A stretch of DNA of 64,000 nt from Pseudomonadota bacterium (GTDB lineage Bacteria; Desulfobacterota; Desulfovibrionia; Desulfovibrionales; Desulfovibrionaceae), in assembly GCA_023435825.1 (NCBI GenBank), contig JAEZMB010000179.1, positions 1 to 64,000 on the forward strand. Reading direction: 5' to 3'. This document shows positions 44,401 through 52,989 of this stretch, piece by piece. The notes below the pieces were generated by a model that saw only the letters and a list, made by a program, of their open reading frames with translations, did no database searches and had not been told where the DNA came from. Both the position numbers and the translations under genes were made by a program. Positions within the stretch are counted from its first letter, which is position 1; each line of letters begins with the position of its first letter.

Positions 44401-45309
44401 GGATAATCCGGCCAGGCACGGGGCCAGTTCGGTCACGCGTCCGGGCGCGGTGGCGGCCAGGGCGGCCAGGGACTGGGCCGCTTGGCCTTCGTCGCACCGG
44501 GCCAGGGCGCACAGGGCGGCGGCGGTGAGCGAAGCTTCCAGGGTGTCGACCAGGGCCCGAGCCGGGGCGGACACGACCGCCGGATCAAGGCCGGGCGTTT
44601 CGGCCAGGGCGCGGCAAATGATCTCGGCCGAGACTTCGTCGAGGTCGCCAAGGCGCGCCGCGAGCTTTTCCACCAGCCCCGGCTCGCGCAGCCGGCCGGA
44701 CACCCGGGCCATATAGCGTATCTGCTCGGCCGAAAGGTCCATTTGCAGCAGCCGGGCGAGCCACATGCCCAGCCGTCCCCGGATGAGCGCGTTTCGCAGG
44801 GGCAGGGCCGGGTATTCGTGGCGGTTGGCCAGGAGGTCAAGCAGGATGAGCAACTCGTCGGGGATGCGCTCCACCACGTCCTCGATGACTTCCAGGCACA
44901 GGGCGGCGGTCTTGGGGCGATCGGCCCGGGGGCGGCGGAAAAAGGCGTTGGCGAAAAGGAGCTTTTCCTCGTCGCGAAGGCCCGAGAGCAGGGAGACGGC
45001 CAGTTCCTCGGGCAGGGTTTCCAGGTGGGTCACGGCCAGCACCTCGCCCTCGACGCCCAGGCGAAAGAGCAGGGGAAAGGCCTGTCTGGCGAAATTCTCG
45101 TCCCCGGCGTCGAGCAGCGCCGCCAGGAGAAAGGCCACCTCGGAGGCTTCGGCGGCGGTGGCCGGATCGTCCACGCCGCCCCGGTCGATAAAGGCCAGGG
45201 CCTGCCGGGCCAGGGGCAACAGCGCGCCGAGGTCGGAACCCGGCGGCTGGGACAGGCCCGTGCGCAGGGTCCGCATGATGGCCCGGGCCGGCGAGCCCGG
45301 CCGGCTCAC
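41413..45309 (-). CDS. Class I adenylate cyclase with HEAT-like and pentapeptide-repeat regions
   Basis: 1298 residues. Residues 1 to about 400 are Ala/Leu-rich helical repeats resembling HEAT repeats. About 430-603 form a beta-helix of degenerate pentapeptide repeats (for example DVNFEGARLENVTFAGCRFLNCRF). The class I adenylate cyclase catalytic region follows from about 745, with the nucleotidyl-transfer motif GSVGTVAQTDDSDLDIWIVL at about 752-775; E. coli CyaA has the comparable GS...SDLDIW. It converts ATP to cAMP. GTG 45309 has GGAG 6 bases before it. It lies 30 bp behind the HD-GYP gene, probably in one operon. The repeat regions likely receive regulatory partners (inference). Confidence 0.88.
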   Translation of the reverse strand: MSRPGSPARAIMRTLRTGLSQPPGSDLGALLPLARQALAFIDRGGVDDPATAAEASEVAFLLAALLDAGDENFARQAFPLLFRLGVEGEVLAVTHLETLPEELAVSLLSGLRDEEKLLFANAFFRRPRADRPKTAALCLEVIEDVVERIPDELLILLDLLANRHEYPALPLRNALIRGRLGMWLARLLQMDLSAEQIRYMARVSGRLREPGLVEKLAARLGDLDEVSAEIICRALAETPGLDPAVVSAPARALVDTLEASLTAAALCALARCDEGQAAQSLAALAATAPGRVTELAPCLAGLSHAVYNQAVRALPPQGRRAMVCAVYAVLAAALPGPAQAAARGLARAGSADKALVDVLADDLAARARAAARPLPVRSPLPGPAMTAGETGKGLWSRVKTLVAQPSGTSGEPADNLRRELATPGARLEKRQIMWTALDGAVVADVEVARCSLKAVSLMGAAMAGTVFTATQFADVNFEGARLENVTFAGCRFLNCRFSEAVLRKVRFLDCDMRLCAFGGLAGEDVAMTGLDALACDFIGATLAGLTLTRCRLRAVSLVRAVVHDCACQGVVFSDCLFEMAAFVRIRFVSVRTEGCYFAKARFIGPTDEPDILGAVARDEAATVLEAAEAGQPLPSALADGPGLRLIAAVCDIVLSGRDYRRRRLAMLANNKRRLAWARRRLGEDGAGFLEMLPDLVQAPLVRDASGLRPAPAARIAGQAPNLAAARLAAAHFGDRAAEAATLPDDAIQVEAVYTIGSVGTVAQTDDSDLDIWIVLAETDAARPDLPAFQDKLDAVSRQADRDHNLEIHFFLMSVSDIRDNIFGYSADEGYGSAQGCLLKEEFYRTALVVAGKKPAWWCLPQGIAEDGYGKAMAALGRTAADVAADSLDFGCVRAIAGDEYFGASLWMIVKSLTSPFKSIIKFGLLEKYAAHPGRPSLLCETLKTSILANQGGLWRCDPYALLFKEVSRHYEESGQAGAMELLRQAFLQKTGFDPCDEYASRTGEAILDHFFPYAPPATGSCPPLPKKAGAEAETGFAQGMVLCDAISTYFLKAYERLKNRSAELGVAGGLTERDQAMLSRRIAASFAKRVGKVMRLPFLRPGRHLFDSLEIGLEDGKGREAGLIARGEPAVRGTSRKSRQKETLRQELSVVRLAAWLVANELYRPGLHVQATLLPAPLTLPDCVGLLAAVHDLFPARATFNPPLSWGLSPEKVTAALLVVNMTAPREERATVSIDTLYATSWGEFFHLERTTALEPLGVSPRDYLIDSMGLTLDPDARIEVFAPAKSLCQAVRRAKRG

Positions 45310-45339
45310 GAGCGGCTCCGCTGGCGGGAAAAAGGCGGC

Positions 45340-46626
45340 CTAGGCCCGGGGCGCGGCGTCCACATAGAAGGAAACCTGCTTGCCGGGGTTTAAATACTGC
45401 AGCACGTCCGGAGCGAGATCTTCGGGACGCAGCGCCTTGACCACGGTCAGTTCGGTCTCGATGGTCAGATCGATGATCAGCGCTTCGCGCTTGGGAATGT
45501 CGGGGTGGTAGACCTTGACGCTTGGGCGCAGGGAATCGCGGATGTTGGCCGAGACCACCATGCCCTGCATGGTGTTGGACAGCTCGACCAGGGAACCCGG
45601 CGGATAGACGCCGAGCTTGCGGATGAACATGGTCACGGCCTTGGGGTCCAGGGGGCCGCGTTTCTTGTAGAGGGCCTTCATGGCCTCGTGGGGCGTGCGG
45701 ACGGGCGTGCCGTCCTTGGAATTGCACAACCGATCATAAACATTGGCCACGGCGGCGATGCGCGCCCCAAGCGCCACGGCCGCTCCCTGAAGCCTGGCCG
45801 GAAAGCCCGTGCCGTCGAGGAGTTCGTGGTGCTGGAGCACCAGCATCTGGGCGGAAGGCGGAAACCCGGGCACGGCGGCCAGCATCTTGGCCCCGATTTT
45901 CGGGTGCTCCATGTAGTATTCCTTGAGCACCTTGTTCATGGTGATCATGTTGCCCTTGGAAAACCGCTGGATGGGGATGCGTCCCTTGCCCACGTCGTGG
46001 AAAAGCGAACCGATGCCCACTTCCTCGATGGCCGCTTTGTCCAACCCCATTTCCTTGGCCAGCATCATGGAAAGCACGGCCACATTGAGGGCATGGTAGT
46101 GCTTGGCCTCGTCGCGCATCTTGGCGGTCATGACATTTATGAGCACATCGAGGTCCGAAAGAAATGTCTCGGCCATGGGGCCAACCACTTCGCCGGCTGC
46201 TTCCAGGACCTCGGCGTTGGGGGAACTGACCTTTTTGAGCGCCTCGACCACCTTGTCCATGGCCTTTTCGTAGCGCTTCTCGCAGGCGGCGAAGCGTTCG
46301 AGGCGATCTTTGTTGCGTTCGATGGTTTCGCGCTTGAGGCTGGAGAGTTCGGCCGAGACCGGGGTGCGGGCGGCGGTCCAGGGGCCCTTCTGGCGTTTGC
46401 CGGCCAGGCCGTCGAGTTCTTCCAACGAGATGGGCAGGCGGTCGGATTTGTCGGGGATGCAGTAGACGTGGGCCAGCCCCAGGGCCATGACCTTGGCCAC
46501 GTCGGCGTCGGTGCGCAGCTTGAAGCCCTTGGGCGGAAACGGATGGGCCAGCCCCGGCTCGTCAATGCGAATGAAAAGCCCGGGGCACAGCTGTTCCATC
46601 AGTATGGGGTATTCGTCTATCTGCAT
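45340..46626 (-). CDS. HD-GYP domain protein, variant c-di-GMP phosphodiesterase
   Basis: 428 residues. The N-terminal region (about 1-100) resembles the DUF3391 domain often fused to HD-GYP. The HD-GYP domain has GSLFHDVGKGRIP (HD at about 207-208) and HHELLDGTGFPARL, where the eponymous GYP reads GFP. About 100 C-terminal residues contain VKVYHPDIPKREALIIDL, a PilZ-like or accessory strand region. It probably hydrolyses c-di-GMP, with the Tyr-to-Phe change as a caution. A good sigma-70 promoter lies upstream, and the cyclase gene follows 30 bp later. Confidence 0.87.
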   Translation of the reverse strand: MQIDEYPILMEQLCPGLFIRIDEPGLAHPFPPKGFKLRTDADVAKVMALGLAHVYCIPDKSDRLPISLEELDGLAGKRQKGPWTAARTPVSAELSSLKRETIERNKDRLERFAACEKRYEKAMDKVVEALKKVSSPNAEVLEAAGEVVGPMAETFLSDLDVLINVMTAKMRDEAKHYHALNVAVLSMMLAKEMGLDKAAIEEVGIGSLFHDVGKGRIPIQRFSKGNMITMNKVLKEYYMEHPKIGAKMLAAVPGFPPSAQMLVLQHHELLDGTGFPARLQGAAVALGARIAAVANVYDRLCNSKDGTPVRTPHEAMKALYKKRGPLDPKAVTMFIRKLGVYPPGSLVELSNTMQGMVVSANIRDSLRPSVKVYHPDIPKREALIIDLTIETELTVVKALRPEDLAPDVLQYLNPGKQVSFYVDAAPRA

Positions 46627-46692
46627 GGTTGTTCCCGCCAGACGCCGTCGTCCGGGCGCTTCGGCCCAGACGGCTTCGCGCCGACATCACAG

Positions 46693-46722
46693 GCTATACG
46701 CGCGGGGAAAAAAAACTGTCAA
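46693..46722 (-). promoter_or_regulatory. Sigma-70 promoter of HD-GYP/cyclase operon
   Basis: On the minus strand a perfect TTGACA (46722-46717), 18 bases containing a T8 run, then TATAGC (46698-46693). Transcription would start near 46686, leaving a leader of about 60 bases before ATG 46626. Confidence 0.65.
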
Positions 46723-46808
46723 CTCGGCGGCTTTGGGTCTCGGGTCGCGATGCTTGCCGAAAGGCCCCTGGCCCGGCTATGAATCAAGGAGGACCAGCGA
46801 AAAGCCCT

Positions 46809-47663
46809 ATGCAGCAGCCCACCTCTCCGCAACCCAGGCTTCGGTCGGGCCACAAGCCCGTCAAGGGCGTTTTTTCCATTGAATCCCAGAAGTTTCTCGG
46901 TATCGGCGGCATCGCCCGAGCCGGGCAGCGGCTTTTTTTCTACGCCGAGCAGCCGGTCGGCTCGGACCAGGTGCTCATGCAGCGCCTAAGCCGCGATTTC
47001 ATCCCCACCGGAACCCGGCGGGCCATCAGCCGGGAGCAGCTTTTCACCCAGTACCAGCCCGAGCCATCGGTCTATCTCAACAAGGTCGTTCCGGTCATGC
47101 GCCGTCTGGAGGAGGCGGTCAGCGCGGCCGACGGCCATCGGGAACGCCAGGAGCTTTTCGCCGCCGAGTTCGAATACAAGGGCGTACTGCAACTGGATGA
47201 GGAACATGTCCGGGCAGCCTTTGGCCTGGGGCTCACCTATCTGGAACGCCAGGAGAAGCATAACGCCGACGTGGTCTTTCACAAGATCATGCGCATCGAG
47301 GCGGCGTTTACGCCCGAGCACAAGCACCTGTTCAACGAATTCGGCATCCAGATGCGCAAGCTCGGCATGTACGACGAGGCCATGCGCTACTACAGCCAGG
47401 CCTACCGCCTGTGCGACACCGACGAGCATTTGCTCTACAACATGGCCCGCACGCTTTTTGAAAAAGGGCGCTTGAAAAGCTGCCGGGCCATGCTGGCCCA
47501 GGCCCTTCGGCTCAATCCCGAATTTCCCGAGGGGCGCGCCTTTCTGGCCTATCTCGAATCCCTGGCCCGGGGCGAAGCCGCCACGGAACCGCCGCTTTCC
47601 GCCGTTACCCTGGAAAAGCCCCCCGGGGCCCTGGATGAGCCGCCGCCGACCCAGGGCCATTGA
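46809..47663 (+). CDS. TPR-containing protein, unknown
   Basis: 284 residues from ATG 46809. The N-terminal 90 residues (KGVFSIESQKFLGIGG; FFYAEQPVG; LSRDFIPTGTRRAISREQL) are a conserved-looking unknown region. About 120-265 are TPR-like repeats (AAFGLGLTYLERQEKHNADVVFHKIM; GMYDEAMRYYSQAYRLC; EHLLYNMARTLFEKGRLKSCRAMLAQAL). The tail is Pro-rich. AAGGAGG at 46786-46792 lies 16 bases from 46809, too far, so an in-frame ATG at 46779 remains possible. It is divergent from the HD-GYP gene. It is probably a scaffold; no function is assigned. Confidence 0.72.
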   Translation: MQQPTSPQPRLRSGHKPVKGVFSIESQKFLGIGGIARAGQRLFFYAEQPVGSDQVLMQRLSRDFIPTGTRRAISREQLFTQYQPEPSVYLNKVVPVMRRLEEAVSAADGHRERQELFAAEFEYKGVLQLDEEHVRAAFGLGLTYLERQEKHNADVVFHKIMRIEAAFTPEHKHLFNEFGIQMRKLGMYDEAMRYYSQAYRLCDTDEHLLYNMARTLFEKGRLKSCRAMLAQALRLNPEFPEGRAFLAYLESLARGEAATEPPLSAVTLEKPPGALDEPPPTQGH

Positions 47664-47761
47664 CAGGGCGTCGCCGGCTCTGCCAAGACGGCGCGTTTCG
47701 CGCGCACATCAACGGCTGATCCTGGACGCCATCGCGTCTGGTCGTACAAAGGAGCATAGCC

Positions 47762-49543
47762 ATGGGCAACGTCAAGGTCGGCGTCAAGCTGTTCACCTCC
47801 GTGTGCGTCACCGCGCTGCTCACCCTGGTCGTGGGGACCATCGGCTATCAGGGCCTTGTCGGCCTCGGCGCGGCCCTGTCCCGGGTGACGGGTGACGCCC
47901 TGCCTTGCGTGGCCGGTTTGGGCATGGTCAAGGAAGGGCTGCTTGCCGCCCAGTCGGCCGAGCGCACCATCCTCGTGCCGGAACTGGCCAATTCCAAGGA
48001 ATTCGAGCGCCAGCGCGAAAACCTGCGGGCCGGTCTGGCCCTGGCCGACGCCGGGCGCGAGATCGTCGACCGCATGCCCCTGGACGAGGAAGAGACCGCC
48101 CAGTGGAAGGCCTTCAACGAGGCCCTGGCCGCCTGGCGCAAGACCAATGCCCAGGTCCTTGAGCTGGTCGCCGCCGGCAAACGCAGCAACGCGCTCACGC
48201 TCTCCATCGGCATGTCCCAGCTTTCCCAGAAAAAAGCCCTGGACGCGCTCAATTTCCTGCAGGAACGCCGCCGTGGCCAGGCCGACGCCCTGGCTGTTTC
48301 CTCCCTGGAGGACGTCCATCGCCGCACCATGTTCCTGACGGCGGCCGCGGCCGCCTGCCTGCTCCTTTCCGCCGCTCTGGGCATCGTCATCACGCTGTCC
48401 ATCACCCGCCCCCTGGGCAAGGGCGTAGCCTTTGCCAAGGCCGTGGCCGACGGCGATCTCGAAGCCCGCCTGGACGTGGCCGGCCGCGACGAAATCGCCG
48501 AGCTGGCCGCCTCCATGCGCCGCATGCTCGCCGCCCTTCGCGACAACATCGCCGCGGCCACGGCCCGGGGCGAGGAAGCGGCCAGCGAGGCGTCCAAGGC
48601 TTGCCGGGCCATGGAAGAAGCCGACGGGCTGCGTCTGGCCGCCGAGTGCGCCCGCCGGGACGGCATGCAGCACGCCGCCGAGCGCCTGTCCGAGGTGGCC
48701 GGAACCCTTTCCGCCGCCGCGGCCGCTTTGTCGGGCCATGTGGAACGGGCCACCCACGGCGCGCGCGAGCAATCCTCGCGCCTGTCCGAGGCCGCCGCCT
48801 CCATGGGGCAGATGAGCGCCACCGTGCTCGACGTGGCCCAAAGCGCGGCCACGGCCGACGCCACCGCCGCCTCGGCCCGGGACAAGGCCAGCGCCGGTTC
48901 CGACGTGGTGCGCCGGGCCATGGCCGGCATCGGCTCGGCCCGGGACAAGGCCCAGGCCCTGGCCCGGGATATGGACGCCCTGGGCGGACAGGCCGAGGGC
49001 ATCGGCCGGGTGCTTGGCGTCATTTCCGACATCGCCGACCAGACCAATCTCCTGGCCTTAAACGCCGCCATTGAGGCGGCCCGGGCCGGCGAGGCCGGGC
49101 GCGGCTTCGCCGTGGTGGCCGACGAAGTCCGCAAGCTGGCCGAAAAGACCATGGCCGCCACGGCCGAGGTCGGCCAGGCCGTGCGCGGCATCCAGGCCGG
49201 GGCGCGCCAGAGCGTGTCCGGCGTGGGCGAGGCCGTGGCCGCCATCGAATCGGCCAACCAACTGGCCGGGGAGTCCGGCCAGGCCCTGGCCGCCATCGTT
49301 GGTCTCGTGGAAACGGCTTCGGATCAGGTGCGCTCCATCACCGCCGCTTCCCAACAGCAGTCGGCGGCCTCGGATTCCATCGAAGCGGCCGTGGCCGCCG
49401 TGGGAACGGTGTCCATGGACACGGCCGACGCCATGGAACAGGCGGCCGGGGCCCTGGCCGACCTGTCCGAGCAGGCCAGGATTATCGAAGCGCTCATCGA
49501 GGAACTGCGGGGCGAGGCAACCCTCACGGCCCTGCCGTCCTGA
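47762..49543 (+). CDS. Methyl-accepting chemotaxis protein
   Basis: 593-residue transmembrane chemoreceptor. TM1 is about residues 10-33, a periplasmic four-helix-bundle-like ligand domain spans 34-185, and TM2 is about 187-210 ([22 protein letters not shown]). A HAMP domain ([25 protein letters not shown]) and a signalling domain with the [18 protein letters not shown] tip at about 425 follow. There is no C-terminal CheR pentapeptide. AAGGAG lies 6 bases before ATG 47762. The ligand is unknown. Confidence 0.93.
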   Translation: MGNVKVGVKLFTSVCVTALLTLVVGTIGYQGLVGLGAALSRVTGDALPCVAGLGMVKEGLLAAQSAERTILVPELANSKEFERQRENLRAGLALADAGREIVDRMPLDEEETAQWKAFNEALAAWRKTNAQVLELVAAGKRSNALTLSIGMSQLSQKKALDALNFLQERRRGQADALAVSSLEDVHRRTMFLTAAAAACLLLSAALGIVITLSITRPLGKGVAFAKAVADGDLEARLDVAGRDEIAELAASMRRMLAALRDNIAAATARGEEAASEASKACRAMEEADGLRLAAECARRDGMQHAAERLSEVAGTLSAAAAALSGHVERATHGAREQSSRLSEAAASMGQMSATVLDVAQSAATADATAASARDKASAGSDVVRRAMAGIGSARDKAQALARDMDALGGQAEGIGRVLGVISDIADQTNLLALNAAIEAARAGEAGRGFAVVADEVRKLAEKTMAATAEVGQAVRGIQAGARQSVSGVGEAVAAIESANQLAGESGQALAAIVGLVETASDQVRSITAASQQQSAASDSIEAAVAAVGTVSMDTADAMEQAAGALADLSEQARIIEALIEELRGEATLTALPS

Positions 49544-49672
49544 TTGGCCGCGCCGCCTTGACCCGGCCGGGCAAAGCGCCTACACATGGGCGTTTCCGTT
49601 TCGGGTATGCGGCGCCATCATGACGCCATCCGGGAAGCTCCCCGGGAAACGCTCCAGCACGAGGGTTGGATC

Positions 49673-50599
49673 ATGGGTGTTCGGACTGATTTCATCTGGA
49701 TGGACGGCGCGATGGTGCCCTGGGACCAGGCCAACGTGCATGTCCTGACCCATACGTTGCATTACGGCGTGGGCGTGTTCGAGGGCATCCGGGCCTACGA
49801 ATGCACCGACGGCTCGTCGGCCGTTTTTCGCCTGAACGAGCATATCGAGCGCCTGCTCGGCTCGGCCAAGGTCATGGGCATGAAGGTTCCCTTCAGCCAC
49901 GAGCAGCTGGCCGAGGCCTGCGTCGAGACGCTTAAGGCCAATAAGATGACCGCCGGCTACATCCGGCCGCTGATTTTCATCGGCTCCGGCGAGGCCATGG
50001 GCGTCAACCCCGGCCCCAACCCGGTGCGCGTGGCCATCGCCGTGTGGCCCTGGGGCGCGTACCTTGGCGCCGAGGCCCTGGAGCGCGGCATCCGCATCTG
50101 CACCTCCAGCTACACCCGCCACCACGTCAACGTCATGATGACCAAGGCCAAGGTGGCCGGCAACTACGTCAACTCCGTGCTGGCCAAGACCGAAGCCCTG
50201 GCCGACGGCTACGACGAGGCCCTGCTGCTTGATCCCACCGGCTACGTGGCCGAAGGCTCGGGCGAAAACGTCTTTATCGTCAAGAAAGGCGTCATCAAGA
50301 CCCCGCCCCTGACTTCCATCCTGGCCGGCATCACCCGGGACAGCCTCATCACCCTGGCCAAGGAGCTGGGCTACGAAGTGGTGGAACAACTGTTCACCCG
50401 CGACGAAGTCTACATGGCCGACGAGGCCTTTTTCTCCGGCACCGCCGCCGAGCTGACGCCCATCCGCGAGCTCGATCGCCGGGTCATCGGCGAAGGCCAT
50501 GCCGGACCGGTGGCCAAGGCCCTGCAGGCCGCCTTCTTCAAGGTGGTCAAGGGCGAGAACCCGGCCTACGCCGGCTGGCTGCGCCGTTACAGCCTGTAA
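49673..50599 (+). CDS. ilvE: Branched-chain amino acid aminotransferase
   Basis: PLP enzyme of fold type IV that transfers amino groups between glutamate and the 2-oxo acids of Val, Leu and Ile. The 308-residue length is standard. [14 protein letters not shown], the PLP lysine in [31 protein letters not shown] and [14 protein letters not shown] are all present. ATG 49673 follows GAGGG at 8 bases; the earlier in-frame ATG (49586) would add 29 residues not expected for IlvE. Confidence 0.94.
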   Translation: MGVRTDFIWMDGAMVPWDQANVHVLTHTLHYGVGVFEGIRAYECTDGSSAVFRLNEHIERLLGSAKVMGMKVPFSHEQLAEACVETLKANKMTAGYIRPLIFIGSGEAMGVNPGPNPVRVAIAVWPWGAYLGAEALERGIRICTSSYTRHHVNVMMTKAKVAGNYVNSVLAKTEALADGYDEALLLDPTGYVAEGSGENVFIVKKGVIKTPPLTSILAGITRDSLITLAKELGYEVVEQLFTRDEVYMADEAFFSGTAAELTPIRELDRRVIGEGHAGPVAKALQAAFFKVVKGENPAYAGWLRRYSL

Positions 50600-50604
50600 C
50601 CGTT

Positions 50605-50639
50605 TCCGGGCGGTTGCGACCGTATCGGAGCCGCCCGGA
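50605..50639. repeat. Hairpin between ilvE and dnaX
   Basis: TCCGGGCGG (50605-50613) and CCGCCCGGA (50631-50639) form a perfect 9-bp stem with no T-run after it. It lies just before the dnaX start. It may weaken read-through or affect dnaX initiation. Confidence 0.5.
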
Positions 50640-50647
50640 CTGCCTCG

Positions 50648-52600
50648 ATGAGCACAATCAGTCTTACCGCCAAATACCGGCCCCAGCGTTTCGCCGACGT
50701 GGCCGGGCAGGACGCCGTCAAACGCATCCTGTCCCGGGCCGCGGCCGAGGACCGCATCGCGCCGGCCTATCTTTTCAGCGGCACGCGCGGCGTGGGCAAG
50801 ACCACCCTGGCCCGGGTGCTGGCCAAGGCGCTCAACTGCGAGACCGCGCCCACGGGCGAACCTTGCAACGTCTGCTCCCAGTGCCGTCAGATCACGGCCG
50901 GGGTCTCGCCCGACGTCATCGAGATCGACGCTGCCACCCACGGCAAGGTCGACGACGCCAGGCGTCTCAAGGAAGACGTGGGCTACGCGCCGCTCAACAG
51001 CCGCTACAAGGTCTTCATCATCGACGAAGCCCACATGCTGACCACGGCGGCCTTCAACGCGCTGCTCAAAACCCTGGAAGAGCCGCCCGGGCGCGTCACC
51101 TTCATCCTGGCCACCACCGAGCCCCACAAGTTTCCGGCCACCATCATCAGCCGTTGCCAGCACTATCTGTTCAAGCGTCTGGCCCAGACCGAGCTGGAAG
51201 CCCATCTCTCCAGCGTGCTGCAGCGCGAGGCCGTGCCCTACGAGGCCAAGGCCGTGAGCCTCATTGCCCGGCGCGGGGCCGGCAGCGTGCGCGATTCCAT
51301 GTCGCTTCTGGCCCAGGTCCTGGCCCTGGGCGGGGCCGAGCTCACCGAGGCCGACGCCCGGGGCGTCCTTGGGCTGGCCGGCCAGGAAGTGTTTTTCGGG
51401 CTCATCGAAGCCATCCGGGCCGAGGACGGCCCGGCCGTGGTGGAGATCCTGCGCCAGGTCCTGGACAAGGGCCTGGACATCGGCTTTTTTTTGCGCGAGC
51501 TGGCTTCCATGTGGCGCAATCTGTTTCTCCTGCGCCAGGCCGGCGAGCGGGCCCTGCCCGTGGTCGACCTGCCGGCCGAGGAGGCCGGCGAATGGCTGGC
51601 CTGGGCCGGCCGCATCGAGGCCGCCCATATTCATGCCTGCTGGCAGATGACCCTGGAAGGCCAGCGCCGGGTCCAGACGAGCCTGGAGCCGGCCTTGGCC
51701 CTGGAGCTGCTGCTGCTCAACATGGCCTATCTGCCGCGCCTGCTGCCGCTGCAAAATCTCGCTTCCTGCGCCGCGCCGGCGACACCCGCTTCGGGCGTTC
51801 CGGGTGGACAGGGCGGCCGTCCCGGCGGGCAGGGCGGCGGGCCGGCCCCGCGCCAGGCCCAGGGACCGCGCCCTGGCGGCTACCGGCCCCAGCCCCTGGC
51901 CGACCAGCCCGCGCCCTACGGCCGGGCCGAAGCCGGCCCCGGACCGGAGCAGGGCGGTTACGGCCGGCCGGCCGCCGGACCCGACGCCGCGACGTCCGCC
52001 GCGCCTCGGAGTTATCCGCCCCAGGCCGCGCCGCCGACGTCCCGGCCTGATGCGTCAATGCCCAATGGCGCGTCCGGCCCGGCCAGCGGGTCGGCTCCCC
52101 CGGTCCAGGCTCAGGCCGCCGTGTCGGCAGCCAGCGGCTACGCCCACTCGGGATCAGGCCAGTCTCCGTCTTTCGCCGCTTCGGGCCAGGGCCACGGACC
52201 ATCCGGGCACGATGACGCGTCGCGTCCGGCCCAGGCCGCACCGGCCGGCCTCCGCACCTGGGACGGCTTTTTGCGACAGGCCGGCCGTGGCAGCGACATG
52301 GTGGCCCTCAAGCACGCCCAGGGCGCGTTTTCGCCCGATCCGGCCCCGGGTGAATTGGTCATCAGCTGCGCCAACGCCTTTCATCGCGGCCGTCTGGCCC
52401 ATCCCGACAAGTTGCGCCAGCTGACCGAAGCCGCCGAAGCCTATTTCGGCCCCGGCGTGGCCGTGCGACTGACCGAAGGCGAGGCGGCAAGCGACCGCAT
52501 GTCGCCCCATGACCTGCGGGACTACGTCGACAACCACCCGGAAGTGCGCCAGGCCGTCACGGCCTTTGACGCCGAAATCATCGAACGAAAGCCCCGCTAG
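50648..52600 (+). CDS. dnaX: DNA polymerase III subunits gamma/tau
   Basis: Clamp-loader ATPase. The 650-residue protein has Walker A GTRGVGKTT at about 45, the zinc module CETAPTGEPCNVCSQC, Walker B with VFIIDEAHML, the LLKTLEEPP segment, and the sensor TEPHKFPATIISRCQ. A long Gly/Pro/Gln/Ala-rich linker (about 375-540) separates the ATPase core from a C-terminal domain beginning WDGFLRQAGRG. No A-rich slippery site for a gamma-form frameshift is visible. It is followed by ybaB and recR, the usual dnaX-ybaB-recR order. Confidence 0.94.
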   Translation: MSTISLTAKYRPQRFADVAGQDAVKRILSRAAAEDRIAPAYLFSGTRGVGKTTLARVLAKALNCETAPTGEPCNVCSQCRQITAGVSPDVIEIDAATHGKVDDARRLKEDVGYAPLNSRYKVFIIDEAHMLTTAAFNALLKTLEEPPGRVTFILATTEPHKFPATIISRCQHYLFKRLAQTELEAHLSSVLQREAVPYEAKAVSLIARRGAGSVRDSMSLLAQVLALGGAELTEADARGVLGLAGQEVFFGLIEAIRAEDGPAVVEILRQVLDKGLDIGFFLRELASMWRNLFLLRQAGERALPVVDLPAEEAGEWLAWAGRIEAAHIHACWQMTLEGQRRVQTSLEPALALELLLLNMAYLPRLLPLQNLASCAAPATPASGVPGGQGGRPGGQGGGPAPRQAQGPRPGGYRPQPLADQPAPYGRAEAGPGPEQGGYGRPAAGPDAATSAAPRSYPPQAAPPTSRPDASMPNGASGPASGSAPPVQAQAAVSAASGYAHSGSGQSPSFAASGQGHGPSGHDDASRPAQAAPAGLRTWDGFLRQAGRGSDMVALKHAQGAFSPDPAPGELVISCANAFHRGRLAHPDKLRQLTEAAEAYFGPGVAVRLTEGEAASDRMSPHDLRDYVDNHPEVRQAVTAFDAEIIERKPR

Positions 52601-52612
52601 AGGAGGTAGCCC

Positions 52613-52924
52613 ATGAAAGGAATGAACGAACTGGTGCGTCAGGCCCAGGTCATGCAGAAGAAAATGGCCAAGCTCCAGGAAGACCTGCAGGAGCGCACCG
52701 TGGAAGGCACGGCCGGCGGCGGCATGGTCGTGGCCCTGGTGTCCGGCGCCAACGAACTGAAGTCCCTGACCATCGACAAGACGGCCGTGGACCCCAATGA
52801 CGTGGAAATGCTCCAGGACCTGGTCCTTTCCGCCGTCAACGACGGCATCAAGAAGGCCAAGGCCATGATGGAAGCCGAGATGGGGCAGATCACCGGCGGC
52901 ATCAAGGTTCCCGGCCTGTTCTAA
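52613..52924 (+). CDS. YbaB/EbfC nucleoid-associated protein
   Basis: 103-residue DNA-binding dimer protein of the YbaB/EbfC family. It has the pattern MNELVRQAQVMQKKMAKLQEDL, a GMVVALVSGANELKSLTID strand region and the conserved C-terminal IKKAKAMMEAEMGQITGG. An AGGAGG sits 6 bases before the ATG. It lies between dnaX and recR as in many bacteria. Confidence 0.93.
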   Translation: MKGMNELVRQAQVMQKKMAKLQEDLQERTVEGTAGGGMVVALVSGANELKSLTIDKTAVDPNDVEMLQDLVLSAVNDGIKKAKAMMEAEMGQITGGIKVPGLF

Positions 52925-52930
52925 CCGACC

Positions 52931-52965
52931 GGCGGCGGGAAGGGGCGACCCCTTTTCCCGCCGCC
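52931..52965. repeat. Strong hairpin between ybaB and recR
   Basis: GGCGGCGGGA (52931-52940) pairs perfectly with TCCCGCCGCC (52956-52965). An inner AGGGG/CCCCT helix extends it. There is no T-tract. It is possibly an mRNA processing or stability element within the dnaX-recR operon. Confidence 0.6.
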
Positions 52966-52989
52966 CGCGCCCTACGCGGAATCCCGAAC

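Noticed and set aside
42727..44406. Long plus-strand frame opposite the adenylate cyclase gene
   Set aside because: Gly/Gln/His-rich shadow with no recognisable domain, lying wholly antisense to the cyclase's conserved regions.
51482..51495. T8 run in dnaX (and another near 55171 in recD2) as programmed frameshift sites
   Set aside because: Both simply encode Phe-Phe within conserved segments, and no stop is positioned to give a sensible short product. The known gamma/tau shift uses A-rich sites, absent here.
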